The notes below the pieces were generated by a model. It saw only the letters and a list, made by a program, of their open reading frames with translations, had not been told where the DNA came from and ran no database searches. A program made the translations under genes and the position numbers. Source: an uncultured Clostridia bacterium (GTDB taxonomy: Bacteria > Bacillota > Clostridia > TANB77 > CAG-508). From it: a DNA stretch of 64,000 bases. Below, in pieces: positions 26,208 through 34,493 of the stretch; position 1 is the stretch's first letter; each line of letters begins with the position of its first letter. The stretch spans positions 1-64,000 of the forward strand of contig CAKOUU010000005.1 of NCBI GenBank assembly GCA_934120675.1, read 5' to 3'.

Positions 26208-26576
26208 TTAAAGAACTTCTGGAGCTAAAGATAATATTTTCATATAATCTTTTTCTCTTAATTCTCTTGCAACTGGTCCAAATATACGAGTTCCTTTTGG
26301 TGTTCCGTCTTCTTTTATAATTACCGCTGCGTTTTCATCGAATTTTATATATGATCCATCTTGTCTTCTTAATCCTTTTTTAGATCTAACGATAACTGCT
26401 TTTACAACATCACCTTTTTTTACAACGCCACCTGGTGTTGCTGTTTTAACTGAAGCAACTATAACATCACCAATGTTTGATGTTTTTCTGTAAGATCCAC
26501 CTAAACATCTAATACACATAATTTCTTTTGCACCTGTGTTATCAGCTACTTTTAAAATTGTTTGTTGTTGTATCAT
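26208..26576 (-). CDS. rplN: 50S ribosomal protein L14
   Basis: 122 residues: MIQQQTILKVADNTGAKEIM and the tail EKDYMKILSLAPEVL. Confidence 0.98.
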   Translation of the reverse strand: MIQQQTILKVADNTGAKEIMCIRCLGGSYRKTSNIGDVIVASVKTATPGGVVKKGDVVKAVIVRSKKGLRRQDGSYIKFDENAAVIIKEDGTPKGTRIFGPVARELREKDYMKILSLAPEVL

Positions 26577-26619
26577 TTTGGTATTCTCCCTTCATTTTTT
26601 GTTTTTTGTGACTTTTCAT

Positions 26620-26883
26620 TTATTTAACTATTGCTTTTTCAACTATCTTAACTACTCTCCATCTCTTATCTTTAGAAAGTGGTCTTGTTTCCATAACTTC
26701 AACTTTGTCACCTTCATGGCATTCGTTGTTTTCGTCATGTGCTTTTAATTTATATGTTCTTTTAACTGTTTTTCCATATACGTCGTGTCTAACACTTGTT
26801 TCAACTGCTACAACAACTGTTTTATCCATTTTGTCAGATACTACAGTTCCTGTCATAGTTTTACGAAGATTTCTTTCTTCCAT
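26620..26883 (-). CDS. rpsQ: 30S ribosomal protein S17
   Basis: 87 residues: TMTGTVVSDKMDKTVVVAVE, then ETRPLSKDKRWRVVKIVEKA. GGGAGG precedes the ATG. The 133-nt gap upstream holds only hairpin repeats, including GTTCGTTC/GAGCGAG words. Confidence 0.97.
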   Translation of the reverse strand: MEERNLRKTMTGTVVSDKMDKTVVVAVETSVRHDVYGKTVKRTYKLKAHDENNECHEGDKVEVMETRPLSKDKRWRVVKIVEKAIVK

Positions 26884-26972
26884 TTATGAATCCTCCCTTT
26901 CTCTCACTGCGTTCGTTCATCATAAAATTAAATTTTTCAAATTTAATTTTACAAATCTCTCGCTCAGCTCGT

Positions 26973-27012
26973 TCATCGTCATTCAAAAATTTTTTCAAAA
27001 TTTTTGTCTGCC
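26973..27012. repeat. TCATCGTCAT hairpin repeat, copy 4 (after rpmC)
   Basis: TCATCGTCATTCAAAAATTT then a stem-closing AAAATTTTTGTCTGCC, beginning 4 nt after the rpmC stop. A separate AAATTAAATTTTTCAAATTT hairpin lies at about 26924-26951. Confidence 0.8.
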
Positions 27013-27016
27013 AACT

Positions 27017-27220
27017 TTAAGCTTTGGCTTCTGCTATTTTTCTTTCTGTTAATACAGTATTTATTTTAGCTATATCTTTTTTAACTTCTTTAATTTTCAT
27101 TGGATTATCTAATCCGTTTGTAGCTAAACTAAATTTTAATTTAAATAATTCTGTTTTTAGTTCACCTAATTCTTTTTCTAAATCTGGTGAAGACATTTCT
27201 CTTATTTTACTAATCTTCAT
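27017..27220 (-). CDS. rpmC: 50S ribosomal protein L29
   Basis: 67 residues, MKISKIREMSSPDLEKELGE. The second ATG (27220) is 5 nt from AGGTGG, better than the first (2 nt). It overlaps the end of rplP by 11 nt, so translation is coupled. Confidence 0.95.
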   Translation of the reverse strand: MKISKIREMSSPDLEKELGELKTELFKLKFSLATNGLDNPMKIKEVKKDIAKINTVLTERKIAEAKA

Positions 27221-27650
27221 CATTTCCACCTACCTTTTCAGATTCTCTAGCAACGAATTTTGTTTTATTAGGTAGTTTATTCATTGCAAGTCTTAAGGCT
27301 TCTCTAGCTGTTTCTTCTGGTACACCAGCGATTTCAAACATTACTCTTCCTGGTTTTACTACAGCTACCCAATATTCTGGAGCACCTTTACCTTTACCCA
27401 TACGAGTACCGATTGGTTTAGATGTTATTGGTTTGTCTGGGAATATTTTAATCCAAACTTTTCCACCTCTTTTTATATAACGAGTCATAGCAATTCTGGC
27501 TGCTTCGATTTGATTACTAGTAATTAAACCTGCTGTTACAGCTTGTATTCCGTATTCTCCATCTGTAACTCTATTTCCTCTTGTTGCTTTTCCTCTCATT
27601 CTACCTTTTTGTACTTTTCTATGTTTTGTTCTTTTTGGCATTAATGGCAT
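27210..27650 (-). CDS. rplP: 50S ribosomal protein L16
   Basis: 146 residues: MPKRTKHRKVQKGRMRGKAT and GAPEYWVAVVKPGRVMFEIA. The start overlaps the rpsC stop by one base (TAATG), and the rpsC tail codes the GGAGGAG site. Confidence 0.98.
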   Translation of the reverse strand: MPLMPKRTKHRKVQKGRMRGKATRGNRVTDGEYGIQAVTAGLITSNQIEAARIAMTRYIKRGGKVWIKIFPDKPITSKPIGTRMGKGKGAPEYWVAVVKPGRVMFEIAGVPEETAREALRLAMNKLPNKTKFVARESEKVGGNDED

Positions 27651-28306
27651 TATTGGTCTCCTCCTTCCATTTTCTTAGTAGGAAGAACTTCTCCTTTATA
27701 TATCCAAACTTTTACACCGATTTTTCCATATGTTGTATCTGCTTCTGCAAATCCATAATCTATATCAGCTCTTAAAGTTTGAAGTGGAATGTTTCCTTCT
27801 TTATAGAATTCAGTTCTAGCCATGTCTGCTCCACCTAATCTTCCTGATACTGAAGTTTTGATTCCTAAAGCACCAGCTTTAAGTGATTTTTGCATACATT
27901 GTTTCATAGCTCTTCTGAATGAAATTCTTCTTTCTAATTGTCCTGCAATATTTTCTGCAACTAATTGTGCATCTGTATCGATGTTTTTAACTTCAACGAT
28001 ATTTAAGTTAACATCTTTTCCTATTAATTTGCTAACTTCTGCTTTTAATGCTTCTACACCTGCTCCACCTTTACCAATTATAATTCCTGGTTTAGCTGTG
28101 TATAAATTAATTTTTACCATTTTTGCTGTTCTTTCGATTTCTATTTTAGAAATTCCAGCTGTATATAATTTTTTCTTTAAAAATTTACGTATTTTTTGGT
28201 CTTCTACTAAATAATTTGCAAAATCTTTTGAATCTGCATACCATTTAGAGTTCCAATCTTTTATTATACCAACTCTCGCACCTGTTGGATGTACTTTTTG
28301 ACCCAT
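27650..28306 (-). CDS. rpsC: 30S ribosomal protein S3
   Basis: 218 residues. N-terminal GQKVHPTGARVGIIKDWNSK, KH motif PGIIIGKGGAGVEALKAEVS and the C-terminal ALGIKTSVSGRLGGADMART. Confidence 0.98.
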   Translation of the reverse strand: MGQKVHPTGARVGIIKDWNSKWYADSKDFANYLVEDQKIRKFLKKKLYTAGISKIEIERTAKMVKINLYTAKPGIIIGKGGAGVEALKAEVSKLIGKDVNLNIVEVKNIDTDAQLVAENIAGQLERRISFRRAMKQCMQKSLKAGALGIKTSVSGRLGGADMARTEFYKEGNIPLQTLRADIDYGFAEADTTYGKIGVKVWIYKGEVLPTKKMEGGDQ

Positions 28307-28313
28307 GGTTAAA

Positions 28314-28670
28314 TTAAGCCTCCTTTTCTTTTAATACTATTGTTATATGACTTGTTCTTTTTCTAATTCTTACTGCTGAACCTTTTGCAGCTGGTCTTAT
28401 TCTCTTTAATGTTGGACCTTGGTTTGCAAATATTTCAGCAACATATAAGTTTTCATGCTTCATATCATGATTGTTTTCAGCGTTTGCAATTGCTGATTTT
28501 AATAATTTTTCTAATACTTCTGATGATGCTTTTGGTGTGAATTTCATTATTGCTAATGCTTCATCAACATCTTTTCCTCTTATTAAATCTGCAACTATTT
28601 TAACTTTTCTAGATGAAATTCTTGCAAATTTAAGTGTTGCTCTTGCTTCTTTTACTAGTGTTTCTTCCAC
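28314..28670 (-). CDS. rplV: 50S ribosomal protein L22
   Basis: 118 residues. ARISSRKVKIVADLIRGKDV and the exit-tunnel hairpin region GPTLKRIRPAAKGSAVRIRK. Confidence 0.97.
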   Translation of the reverse strand: MEETLVKEARATLKFARISSRKVKIVADLIRGKDVDEALAIMKFTPKASSEVLEKLLKSAIANAENNHDMKHENLYVAEIFANQGPTLKRIRPAAKGSAVRIRKRTSHITIVLKEKEA

Positions 28671-28723
28671 TTTTCTTACCTCCTTTTTTTATTAGGTGGG
28701 TACACCTTTATTTATCGTATTTC

Positions 28724-29005
28724 TTATTTTTTAACTGTTGATTTTTTGTCTCCAGCGTGTCCTTTAAATGTTCTTGTTGGAGCAAATTCACCTAATTTAT
28801 GACCGATCATTTCTTCAGCTATATATACTGGAACGTGTTTTCTTCCATCATGTACAGCTATTGTATGACCAACCATTTGTGGATATATTGTTGAAGCTCT
28901 TGACCATGTTTTTAGAACTTCTTTACTTCCTGTTTCGTTCATTGCTTCTATTCTTTTTAATAGTTTTTCTTGAACGAATGGTTTTTTCTTGCTTGATCTA
29001 GACAT
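28724..29005 (-). CDS. rpsS: 30S ribosomal protein S19
   Basis: 93 residues: MSRSSKKKPFVQEKLLKRIE and GHTIAVHDGRKHVPVYIAEE. A hairpin CCGAAAATT/AATTTTCGG (29041-29064) lies between it and rplB. Confidence 0.97.
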   Translation of the reverse strand: MSRSSKKKPFVQEKLLKRIEAMNETGSKEVLKTWSRASTIYPQMVGHTIAVHDGRKHVPVYIAEEMIGHKLGEFAPTRTFKGHAGDKKSTVKK

Positions 29006-29095
29006 ATACCATGTTCTCCCTTCATATTGCTAATTGCCATCCGAAAATTATTAAAAATTTTCGGGTAACAAATTGCTATTTTATATTTTAAAATA

Positions 29096-29923
29096 TTATT
29101 TTCTTCTCTTAACAATAAATTTGTTTGAAGATTTCTTTTTGTTTCTTGTTTTGTATCCAAGAGCTGGTTTACCCCAAGGTGTCATTGGTCCAGCGTGTCC
29201 TACTGGAGCTTTACCTTCACCACCACCATGTGGGTGATCTACTGGGTTCATTACAGAACCTCTAACTTCTGGTCTCCATCCCATGTGACGTTTTCTTCCG
29301 GCTTTACCGATTTTAACGTTTTCATGATCTGCGTTTCCTATAACTCCTATAGTTGCTCTACATTTAGCTAAAACTTTTCTCATTTCTCCTGATGGTAATC
29401 TTAATGTTGCATATTTTCCTTCTTTAGCCATTAATTGAGCACTTTGTCCAGCTGTTCTTACTAATTTTCCACCTTGTCCTGGATTTAATTCGATATTGTG
29501 GATTAATGTACCTACTGGAATGCTGTCGATTGGCATGCAATTTCCAACTTTTATATCAGCTGTTTCTCCTGATATTACTTTGTCTCCATCTGTTAATCCT
29601 TGTGGTGCTAATATGTAAGCTTTTTCTCCATCTTCATATTGGATTAATGCTATATTTGCACTTCTGTTTGGATCGTATTCTATACCGATAACTGTTGCTT
29701 CCATGTTATCTTTTCTTCTTTTAAAATCTATTATTCTATATTTTTGTCTGTTTCCTCCACCTTGATGTCTTACTGTTATTCTACCATAACTGTTTCTTCC
29801 AGCTTTTTCTTTCTTTTTTGCAAGTAAAGATTTTTCTGGTGTTTTCTTTGTTATTTCTGCAAAGTCTGAAACTGTCATGTTTCTTCTTGATGGTGTATAG
29901 GCATTAAAATGTTTCATTCCCAT
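29096..29923 (-). CDS. rplB: 50S ribosomal protein L2
   Basis: 275 residues. Diagnostic: GRITVRHQGGGNRQKYRIID, VMNPVDHPHGGGEGKAP with the peptidyl-transferase-centre His, and a basic tail. GGGAGAA precedes the ATG. Confidence 0.98.
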   Translation of the reverse strand: MGMKHFNAYTPSRRNMTVSDFAEITKKTPEKSLLAKKKEKAGRNSYGRITVRHQGGGNRQKYRIIDFKRRKDNMEATVIGIEYDPNRSANIALIQYEDGEKAYILAPQGLTDGDKVISGETADIKVGNCMPIDSIPVGTLIHNIELNPGQGGKLVRTAGQSAQLMAKEGKYATLRLPSGEMRKVLAKCRATIGVIGNADHENVKIGKAGRKRHMGWRPEVRGSVMNPVDHPHGGGEGKAPVGHAGPMTPWGKPALGYKTRNKKKSSNKFIVKRRK

Positions 29924-29971
29924 TTTCTATTCTCCCTTCAAAACGATGAAAACCTTCGCATTACTTCGTTA

Positions 29972-30030
29972 AATTTAAAAATATTTCTTCGATATACTTG
30001 CGTATTATCTCATCAATATTTTTAAATTTG
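29972..30030. repeat. Long hairpin between the 67-codon gene and rplB
   Basis: Perfect outer arms AAATTTAAAAATATT/AATATTTTTAAATTT with inner pairing GATATAC/GTATTATC around TTGC. The 220-nt gap also contains GC-richer words (CTCCGCATAAC, CTCCGGGTTC) repeated around GATATTTTT, but no gene. Confidence 0.65.
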
Positions 30031-30144
30031 CCTTGTACTGCTTGCTTTTGCTCGTTTTTCTTCTCTACTTTTATTTACGGATATTTTTCCTGCTCCGCAT
30101 AACAGATATTTTTTATTCTCCGGGTTCTTTCCCGATATTTTTAT

Positions 30145-30348
30145 TTAAAATCTGCAATTTTCTAATTCTGTAAATACTTTAGAAGCTTCTATTTCTCTTC
30201 CCATTCTTTCAGATTCTACTTTTGCTAATGCTTCATCTCTTTTTATTATATTTTGATAATTGTTTTCATAGGCTTTAATATCTTTTCTTAGTGCTTTGTA
30301 AAATTCTTTTCTTTGTTCTTTCTTACTTAAATCTATATGTTCTTTCAT
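30145..30348 (-). CDS. Unknown 67-residue protein inserted in the S10 operon
   Basis: MKEHIDLSKKEQRKEFYKAL at the start, charged and predicted helical throughout, ending TELENCRF. The ATG lies one base after the rplW stop (TAA-T-ATG), so it is translationally coupled to rplW and shares its promoter. It is not a ribosomal protein I recognise, and this slot between L23 and L2 is empty in most bacteria. There is no membrane segment. It is too polar and well placed to dismiss; it might be a ribosome-associated or regulatory small protein. Confidence 0.6.
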   Translation of the reverse strand: MKEHIDLSKKEQRKEFYKALRKDIKAYENNYQNIIKRDEALAKVESERMGREIEASKVFTELENCRF

Positions 30349-30349
30349 A

Positions 30350-30697
30350 TTAAGCGCCCATAAATTCATCTATAGAATCTTTGAATTTCTTAGTAGCCTT
30401 AGTTGCTTTACCACCTTTAGCTAAGTAAGATACTTCTGCTGGATTTGTTTCTATAGTAACTATAGCTTTTTTCCAGTCTGAAGTTTTACCTGTATGGTAT
30501 CCAACTCTTTTTGTTTTTCCTTTAACTGTCATTGTATTTACTTTTAATACTTTAACTTCAAAAAGTTTTTCAACAGCTTTTGCTATTTCAACTTTTGTAG
30601 CTTTTTTGTTAACTTTGAATGTGTATTTTCCTTGTTGTAATTCATCATTACTTTTTTCAGTAACAACTGGTGCAATTATAATTTCTTCTGGTTTCAT
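30350..30697 (-). CDS. rplW: 50S ribosomal protein L23
   Basis: 115 residues: MKPEEIIIAPVVTEKSNDEL, KANKKATKVEIAK-like core, and a C-terminal extension of about 20 residues (KATKATKKFKDSIDEFMGA). Its start overlaps the rplD stop by one base. Confidence 0.96.
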   Translation of the reverse strand: MKPEEIIIAPVVTEKSNDELQQGKYTFKVNKKATKVEIAKAVEKLFEVKVLKVNTMTVKGKTKRVGYHTGKTSDWKKAIVTIETNPAEVSYLAKGGKATKATKKFKDSIDEFMGA

Positions 30698-31320
30698 TAT
30701 GCGTACACCTCCTCAATTTTCTTAACAGTTTCTAGAGGTAAAACTAGGTTGTTGTATTTTAATAAATCAAATACGTTGATATTGTTTAAAGTTATTGTTT
30801 TAACTCCTTCAATATTTCTAGCTGACATTAATACATTTTTGTTGTTTTCTGGAAGAACGATTAATGTTTTTCCTTCAACTTTTAAGTCTGCTAATGCTTT
30901 TACCATTGTTTTTGTTTTGATTTCTGCTAATTCTAATTTATCAACAACTGTTAATTCTTTTTCTAATACTTTTGAACTTAATAAAGATTTAATTGCTAAT
31001 CTTCTTTCTTTTTTGTTAACAGTATATTTGTATGAACGAGGTTTTGGACCTAAAGCTATACCACCTTTTACCCATTGTGGAGCTCTGATACTTCCTTGTC
31101 TTGCTCTACCTGTTCCTTTTTGTCTCCATGGTTTTCTACCACCACCACGAACTTCTGCTCTTGTTTTAGTACTTTGTGTACCTTGTCTTTGATTAGCTAA
31201 GTAGTTAACTAGTACGCTATGTACTATTGCTTCATTTGGTTCAATTCCAAATATAGCTTCTGCTAATTCAACATCACTTACTTTTTTACCTTTTATATCA
31301 TATACATCTACTTTTGGCAT
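30697..31320 (-). CDS. rplD: 50S ribosomal protein L4
   Basis: 207 residues. The tunnel loop KTRAEVRGGGRKPWRQKGTG and RQGSIRAPQWVKGGIALGPK are conserved. L4 regulates the S10 operon in some bacteria. Confidence 0.97.
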   Translation of the reverse strand: MPKVDVYDIKGKKVSDVELAEAIFGIEPNEAIVHSVLVNYLANQRQGTQSTKTRAEVRGGGRKPWRQKGTGRARQGSIRAPQWVKGGIALGPKPRSYKYTVNKKERRLAIKSLLSSKVLEKELTVVDKLELAEIKTKTMVKALADLKVEGKTLIVLPENNKNVLMSARNIEGVKTITLNNINVFDLLKYNNLVLPLETVKKIEEVYA

Positions 31321-31340
31321 TTCGTATTTCCTCCTTCCTT

Positions 31341-31976
31341 CTATTTAGTAGCCTTTACAGCTGATTTTATTTTTAAGATAGATCCTTTTGCTCCTGGAAC
31401 ACTACCTTTTAATAAGATAACATTTTTATCCATATCTACTCTTACAACATCTAAGTTTTGTATTGTAATTGTAACTCTTCCCATATGTCCTGGAAGTTTT
31501 TTACCTTTAAATACTCTACCTGGTGTTGATGTAGATCCCATTGAACCTGGTCTTCTGTGGTACATAGAACCATGTCCCATAGGTCCTCTGTGTTGTCCAT
31601 GTCTTTTGATAACACCTTGGAATCCTTTTCCTTTAGATATTCCTTGAACATCTACTTTTTCTCCAGTTTCGAATACATCTGCTTTAACTTCGTCTCCAAC
31701 TTTAACACCTTCAACTGATTCTAATCTGAATTCTCTTAAGTGTTTTTTTGCTTCAAGACCTGCTTTTGCAAAATGTCCTTTTTCTGGTTTGTTAATATGT
31801 TTGTCTTTTACTTCACCGAATCCTAATTGTACTGCATCATATCCATCAGTTTCAACTGTTTTTACTTGTGCTACTGTACATGGTCCAGCTTCTATAACTG
31901 TTACTGGAATTACATTTCCTTTTTCATCAAAGATTTGTGTCATTCCAACTTTTCTTCCGATTATTCCTTTTTTCAT
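31341..31976 (-). CDS. rplC: 50S ribosomal protein L3
   Basis: 211 residues: MKKGIIGRKVGMTQIFDEKG and GFQGVIKRHGQHRGPMGHGS. The ATG at 31976 follows AAGGAGAGAAAA; the longer upstream frame lacks a site. Confidence 0.97.
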   Translation of the reverse strand: MKKGIIGRKVGMTQIFDEKGNVIPVTVIEAGPCTVAQVKTVETDGYDAVQLGFGEVKDKHINKPEKGHFAKAGLEAKKHLREFRLESVEGVKVGDEVKADVFETGEKVDVQGISKGKGFQGVIKRHGQHRGPMGHGSMYHRRPGSMGSTSTPGRVFKGKKLPGHMGRVTITIQNLDVVRVDMDKNVILLKGSVPGAKGSILKIKSAVKATK

Positions 31977-32049
31977 TTTTCTCTCCTTACTATTGGCTGA
32001 TACTTGTATTTGCACATTGTTTTATGTGTAATATCAGCTTGGTTTTAGA

Positions 32050-32376
32050 TTATAATTTGATTTCTATATCAACACCTGCTGGTAATTCTAATTTCATTAG
32101 AGTATCAACTGTTTTTTGTGTTGGGTAAAGAATATCAATAACTCTTTTATGTGTTCTCATTTCAAATTGTTCTCTTGAATCTTTGTATTTGTGTGGAGAA
32201 CGTAAGATTGTTACTACTTCTTTTTGTGTTGGTAGTGGAATAGGACCTGAAACTTTTGCTCCTGTTTTTTTAGCTGTTTCTACTATCTTCTCAGCAGACT
32301 GATCTAAAACTACATGGTCATAAGCTTTTAATCTTATTCTGATTTTTTCACTTGTTACAACTGTTGTGTTTGCCAT
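32050..32376 (-). CDS. rpsJ: 30S ribosomal protein S10
   Basis: 108 residues with KIRIRLKAYDHVVLDQSAEK and THKRVIDILYPTQKTVDTLM. First gene of the superoperon, behind a 275-nt leader; AAGGAGGG precedes the ATG. S10 (NusE) also works in antitermination. Confidence 0.98.
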   Translation of the reverse strand: MANTTVVTSEKIRIRLKAYDHVVLDQSAEKIVETAKKTGAKVSGPIPLPTQKEVVTILRSPHKYKDSREQFEMRTHKRVIDILYPTQKTVDTLMKLELPAGVDIEIKL

Positions 32377-32652
32377 TGTAATTTTCCCTCCTTATATAAA
32401 TTTTATTTTCTGGGTTTCCCCTGTTGGCAGTTATGATTTCTGCCTAAATTACCTTGGCAAGTTAAAACGTACTCTGGTGTTTTCAAAACACCCATTTTTA
32501 AAACCCAAAATATGCATGATAATTCTGGGATAAGTACTATTTTTAAAAACTTACCGCCTGGTCTTTGCCATGACATACTCCGCCGAAGTTCCCTCCATTC
32601 CTGTTTTCCGTAGGAATGTAGCCACATTCAGTTTCTTCGCTTAATTCATGCT
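32377..32652 (-). promoter_or_regulatory. Long structured leader of the S10 operon
   Basis: About 275 nt separate the transcription start from rpsJ. Visible stems: AATGTGGCTACATT near the 5' end, CCTACGGAAAACAGG, and GGTGTTTTGAAAACACC (32476-32492). A 74-codon open frame crosses it but has no good ribosome binding site. The length and structure suit ribosomal-protein autoregulation or antitermination; the ligand cannot be told from sequence. Confidence 0.55.
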
Positions 32653-32657
32653 TATAT

Positions 32658-32686
32658 ATTATACAATGCTTTTAGCCGTATGTCAA
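32658..32686 (-). promoter_or_regulatory. Consensus sigma-A promoter of the S10 operon
   Basis: -35 TTGACA (32686-32681), exactly 17 nt, -10 TATAAT (32663-32658). A perfect consensus match, suited to very high expression. Confidence 0.92.
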
Positions 32687-32704
32687 CATGTTTTGGGAAT
32701 ATTT

Positions 32705-32737
32705 TCAAAAAAAAGAGGCAAACTGCCCCTCTTTTTT
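32705..32737 (-). terminator. Terminator of ldh
   Basis: GAGGGGCAGTTTGCCTC hairpin followed by eight T on the - strand, overlapping the ldh stop. Confidence 0.85.
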
Positions 32738-33692
32738 ATTCATTTATAATCTTGTCTATTGATTGTTCTCTCATTTCCTTAATAATTCTGCAGCTATTAT
32801 CAAGTTTAGCTTGTTCTTCTTCAGTTAGTTCAAGATTCAATAATTCACGAACGCCATGGTCATTAATTATTGCAGGAACTCCAATATAGATATCGTCTTG
32901 TCCATATTGTCCATCTTCTAAATAAGTAGAAACTGTTAAAATAGAGTTATCATTGTCCAATACTGATTTAACGATTTTGCTTAAAGACATACCTATTCCA
33001 TAATATGTTGCTTTCTTTTTATTAATAATTTCATATGCTGCGTTTACAACATCTTGATGTATTTTTTCTAAGTCTTCCATTGGATGGTTTCCATCTTTCA
33101 TAATATCTTTGATTTTTTTGCATCCTACATATGCATGATTCCATGGAACAAATGATGAATCTCCATGTTCTCCCATTATATATGCATGAATATTTTTGCT
33201 AGATACTTTTAAATAATCTGACATTATATAACGTAATCTTGCTGTATCTAAAACTGTTCCTGAACCAAATACTTGATTTTTTGGAAGTCCTGATACTTTT
33301 GCTACTACATATGTCATTAAATCAACTGGATTACTTGCAACTATAATTACACCATTAAATCCACTTGCCATTATATTTTGAGTAATGCTTTTCATTATTC
33401 TTGTATTTGTTTCTGCAAGTTCTAATCTTGTTTGGCCTGGTTTTTGTGCAATTCCTGCTGTAATTACAACAACTTGTGCATCTTTACATTCGTCATAATC
33501 TCCTGCTTTTATAACCATTTTTTGTGGTGCAAATGGTAGTCCATGTGATAAATCCATTTGCTCCCCTATTGTTTTGTCTTTATCTATATCTATTAGTACA
33601 AGTTCGCTTACTCCCCCTCTGTTTAGCATTGTGTATGCCATACTCATTCCTACAAATCCTGTTCCTACTAAAACAACTTTTCCTTTTTTCAT
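32736..33692 (-). CDS. ldh: L-lactate dehydrogenase
   Basis: Reduces pyruvate to L-lactate with NADH, regenerating NAD in fermentation. 318 residues. Rossmann motif VVLVGTGFVGMSMA, NAD-specific Asp in LVLIDID, substrate Arg loop QKPGQTRLELAETN, and catalytic His in IMGEHGDSSFVPWN. Monocistronic between the S10 promoter and a divergent DUF4364 gene. A plain redox (Rex) site was looked for upstream and not recognised. Confidence 0.95.
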   Translation of the reverse strand: MKKGKVVLVGTGFVGMSMAYTMLNRGGVSELVLIDIDKDKTIGEQMDLSHGLPFAPQKMVIKAGDYDECKDAQVVVITAGIAQKPGQTRLELAETNTRIMKSITQNIMASGFNGVIIVASNPVDLMTYVVAKVSGLPKNQVFGSGTVLDTARLRYIMSDYLKVSSKNIHAYIMGEHGDSSFVPWNHAYVGCKKIKDIMKDGNHPMEDLEKIHQDVVNAAYEIINKKKATYYGIGMSLSKIVKSVLDNDNSILTVSTYLEDGQYGQDDIYIGVPAIINDHGVRELLNLELTEEEQAKLDNSCRIIKEMREQSIDKIINE

Positions 33693-33837
33693 ATTAATAT
33701 CATCCTTTCCTTTTGTTTACTGAATTTTTATCAGACTTGTTTTTTAAGAATGTGTTTTGGAATTTATTAACATTCTTATTATTCTATAACATTATATAAC
33801 TATTTTGTGTATTTTTAAACAGATTATTAAAAAAAAA

Positions 33838-33866
33838 TTTACTTTTTATAAATTTTATGATATAAT
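33838..33866 (+). promoter_or_regulatory. Promoter of the DUF4364 gene
   Basis: -35 TTTACT (33838-33843), 17-nt spacer, -10 TATAAT (33861-33866), 30 nt before the start codon. Confidence 0.65.
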
Positions 33867-33895
33867 GCGAAAAAATAAACAAAGTAAGGAGTGTT

Positions 33896-34447
33896 ATGAA
33901 AATGCCTAGTTCAGATAATACAACTGCTTTGGCTGAAAATAAAGTTTTAATTTTGTATATTTTAGATCAAATATCAAATGGTTTACAAGAAGATGGTTTA
34001 TATAAAATTATTTCTTCTATAAACGATGTTAATTACTTCTACTTCAAAGAAGTTTTAACTGATTTATTGGATTCCAAATTAGTTGGCATATTCACAAAAG
34101 ATGAAGAAGAGTCTGTACTAAAAATAACAAGTGAAGGAAAAAATGCACTTTCTCTTACAATTGATGTATTACCGGGAATTTTAAAATTGAAGGCTGATAA
34201 TGTTTTTAAGAAGGAGTTTCCTTCTATAGCTGATAAAACTTCTATTATAGCTGAATTTATTCCTAAGAGTGAGAATGATTATACTATTAAATGTAAAGTT
34301 ATTGAAAAAAATGAAACAATATTTGAGGTAAAAACCTTTGCTGGTTCTCGAGATAGAGCAAAAAAAATTGTAGATAATTGGAACAAAAATGCTTCTAAAA
34401 TATATCCTAAAATATTAGAGTTATTATTAGAAGATAGTACAGATTAA
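33896..34447 (+). CDS. DUF4364 winged-helix protein
   Basis: 183 residues. N-terminal LAENKVLILYILDQISNGLQ followed by a winged-helix pattern (FYFKEVLTDLLDSKLVGIFT, then ITSEGKNALSL), and a C-terminal beta region ending in FAGSRDRAKKIVDNWNKNA. The family is common in Clostridia and probably binds DNA, but no target is known. AAGGAG precedes the ATG. Confidence 0.75.
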   Translation: MKMPSSDNTTALAENKVLILYILDQISNGLQEDGLYKIISSINDVNYFYFKEVLTDLLDSKLVGIFTKDEEESVLKITSEGKNALSLTIDVLPGILKLKADNVFKKEFPSIADKTSIIAEFIPKSENDYTIKCKVIEKNETIFEVKTFAGSRDRAKKIVDNWNKNASKIYPKILELLLEDSTD

Positions 34448-34449
34448 AG

Positions 34450-34490
34450 AAAAGTTGTCAAATGGCTTATTTCCATTTTGACAACTTTTT
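34450..34490. terminator. Bidirectional terminator between DUF4364 and trhP
   Basis: Arms AAAAGTTGTCAAA/TTTTGACAACTTTT with T-runs on both sides. Confidence 0.9.
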
Positions 34491-34493
34491 ATA

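Noticed and set aside
28957..29160. 67-codon - strand frame overlapping rplB and rpsS
   Set aside because: It crosses the end of rplB in another frame and the rpsS ribosome binding site; no independent support.
32403..32627. 74-codon open frame in the S10 leader
   Set aside because: No adequate ribosome binding site, Trp/Gly/Cys-rich unlikely composition, and it lies in an RNA with several hairpins; more likely untranslated leader.
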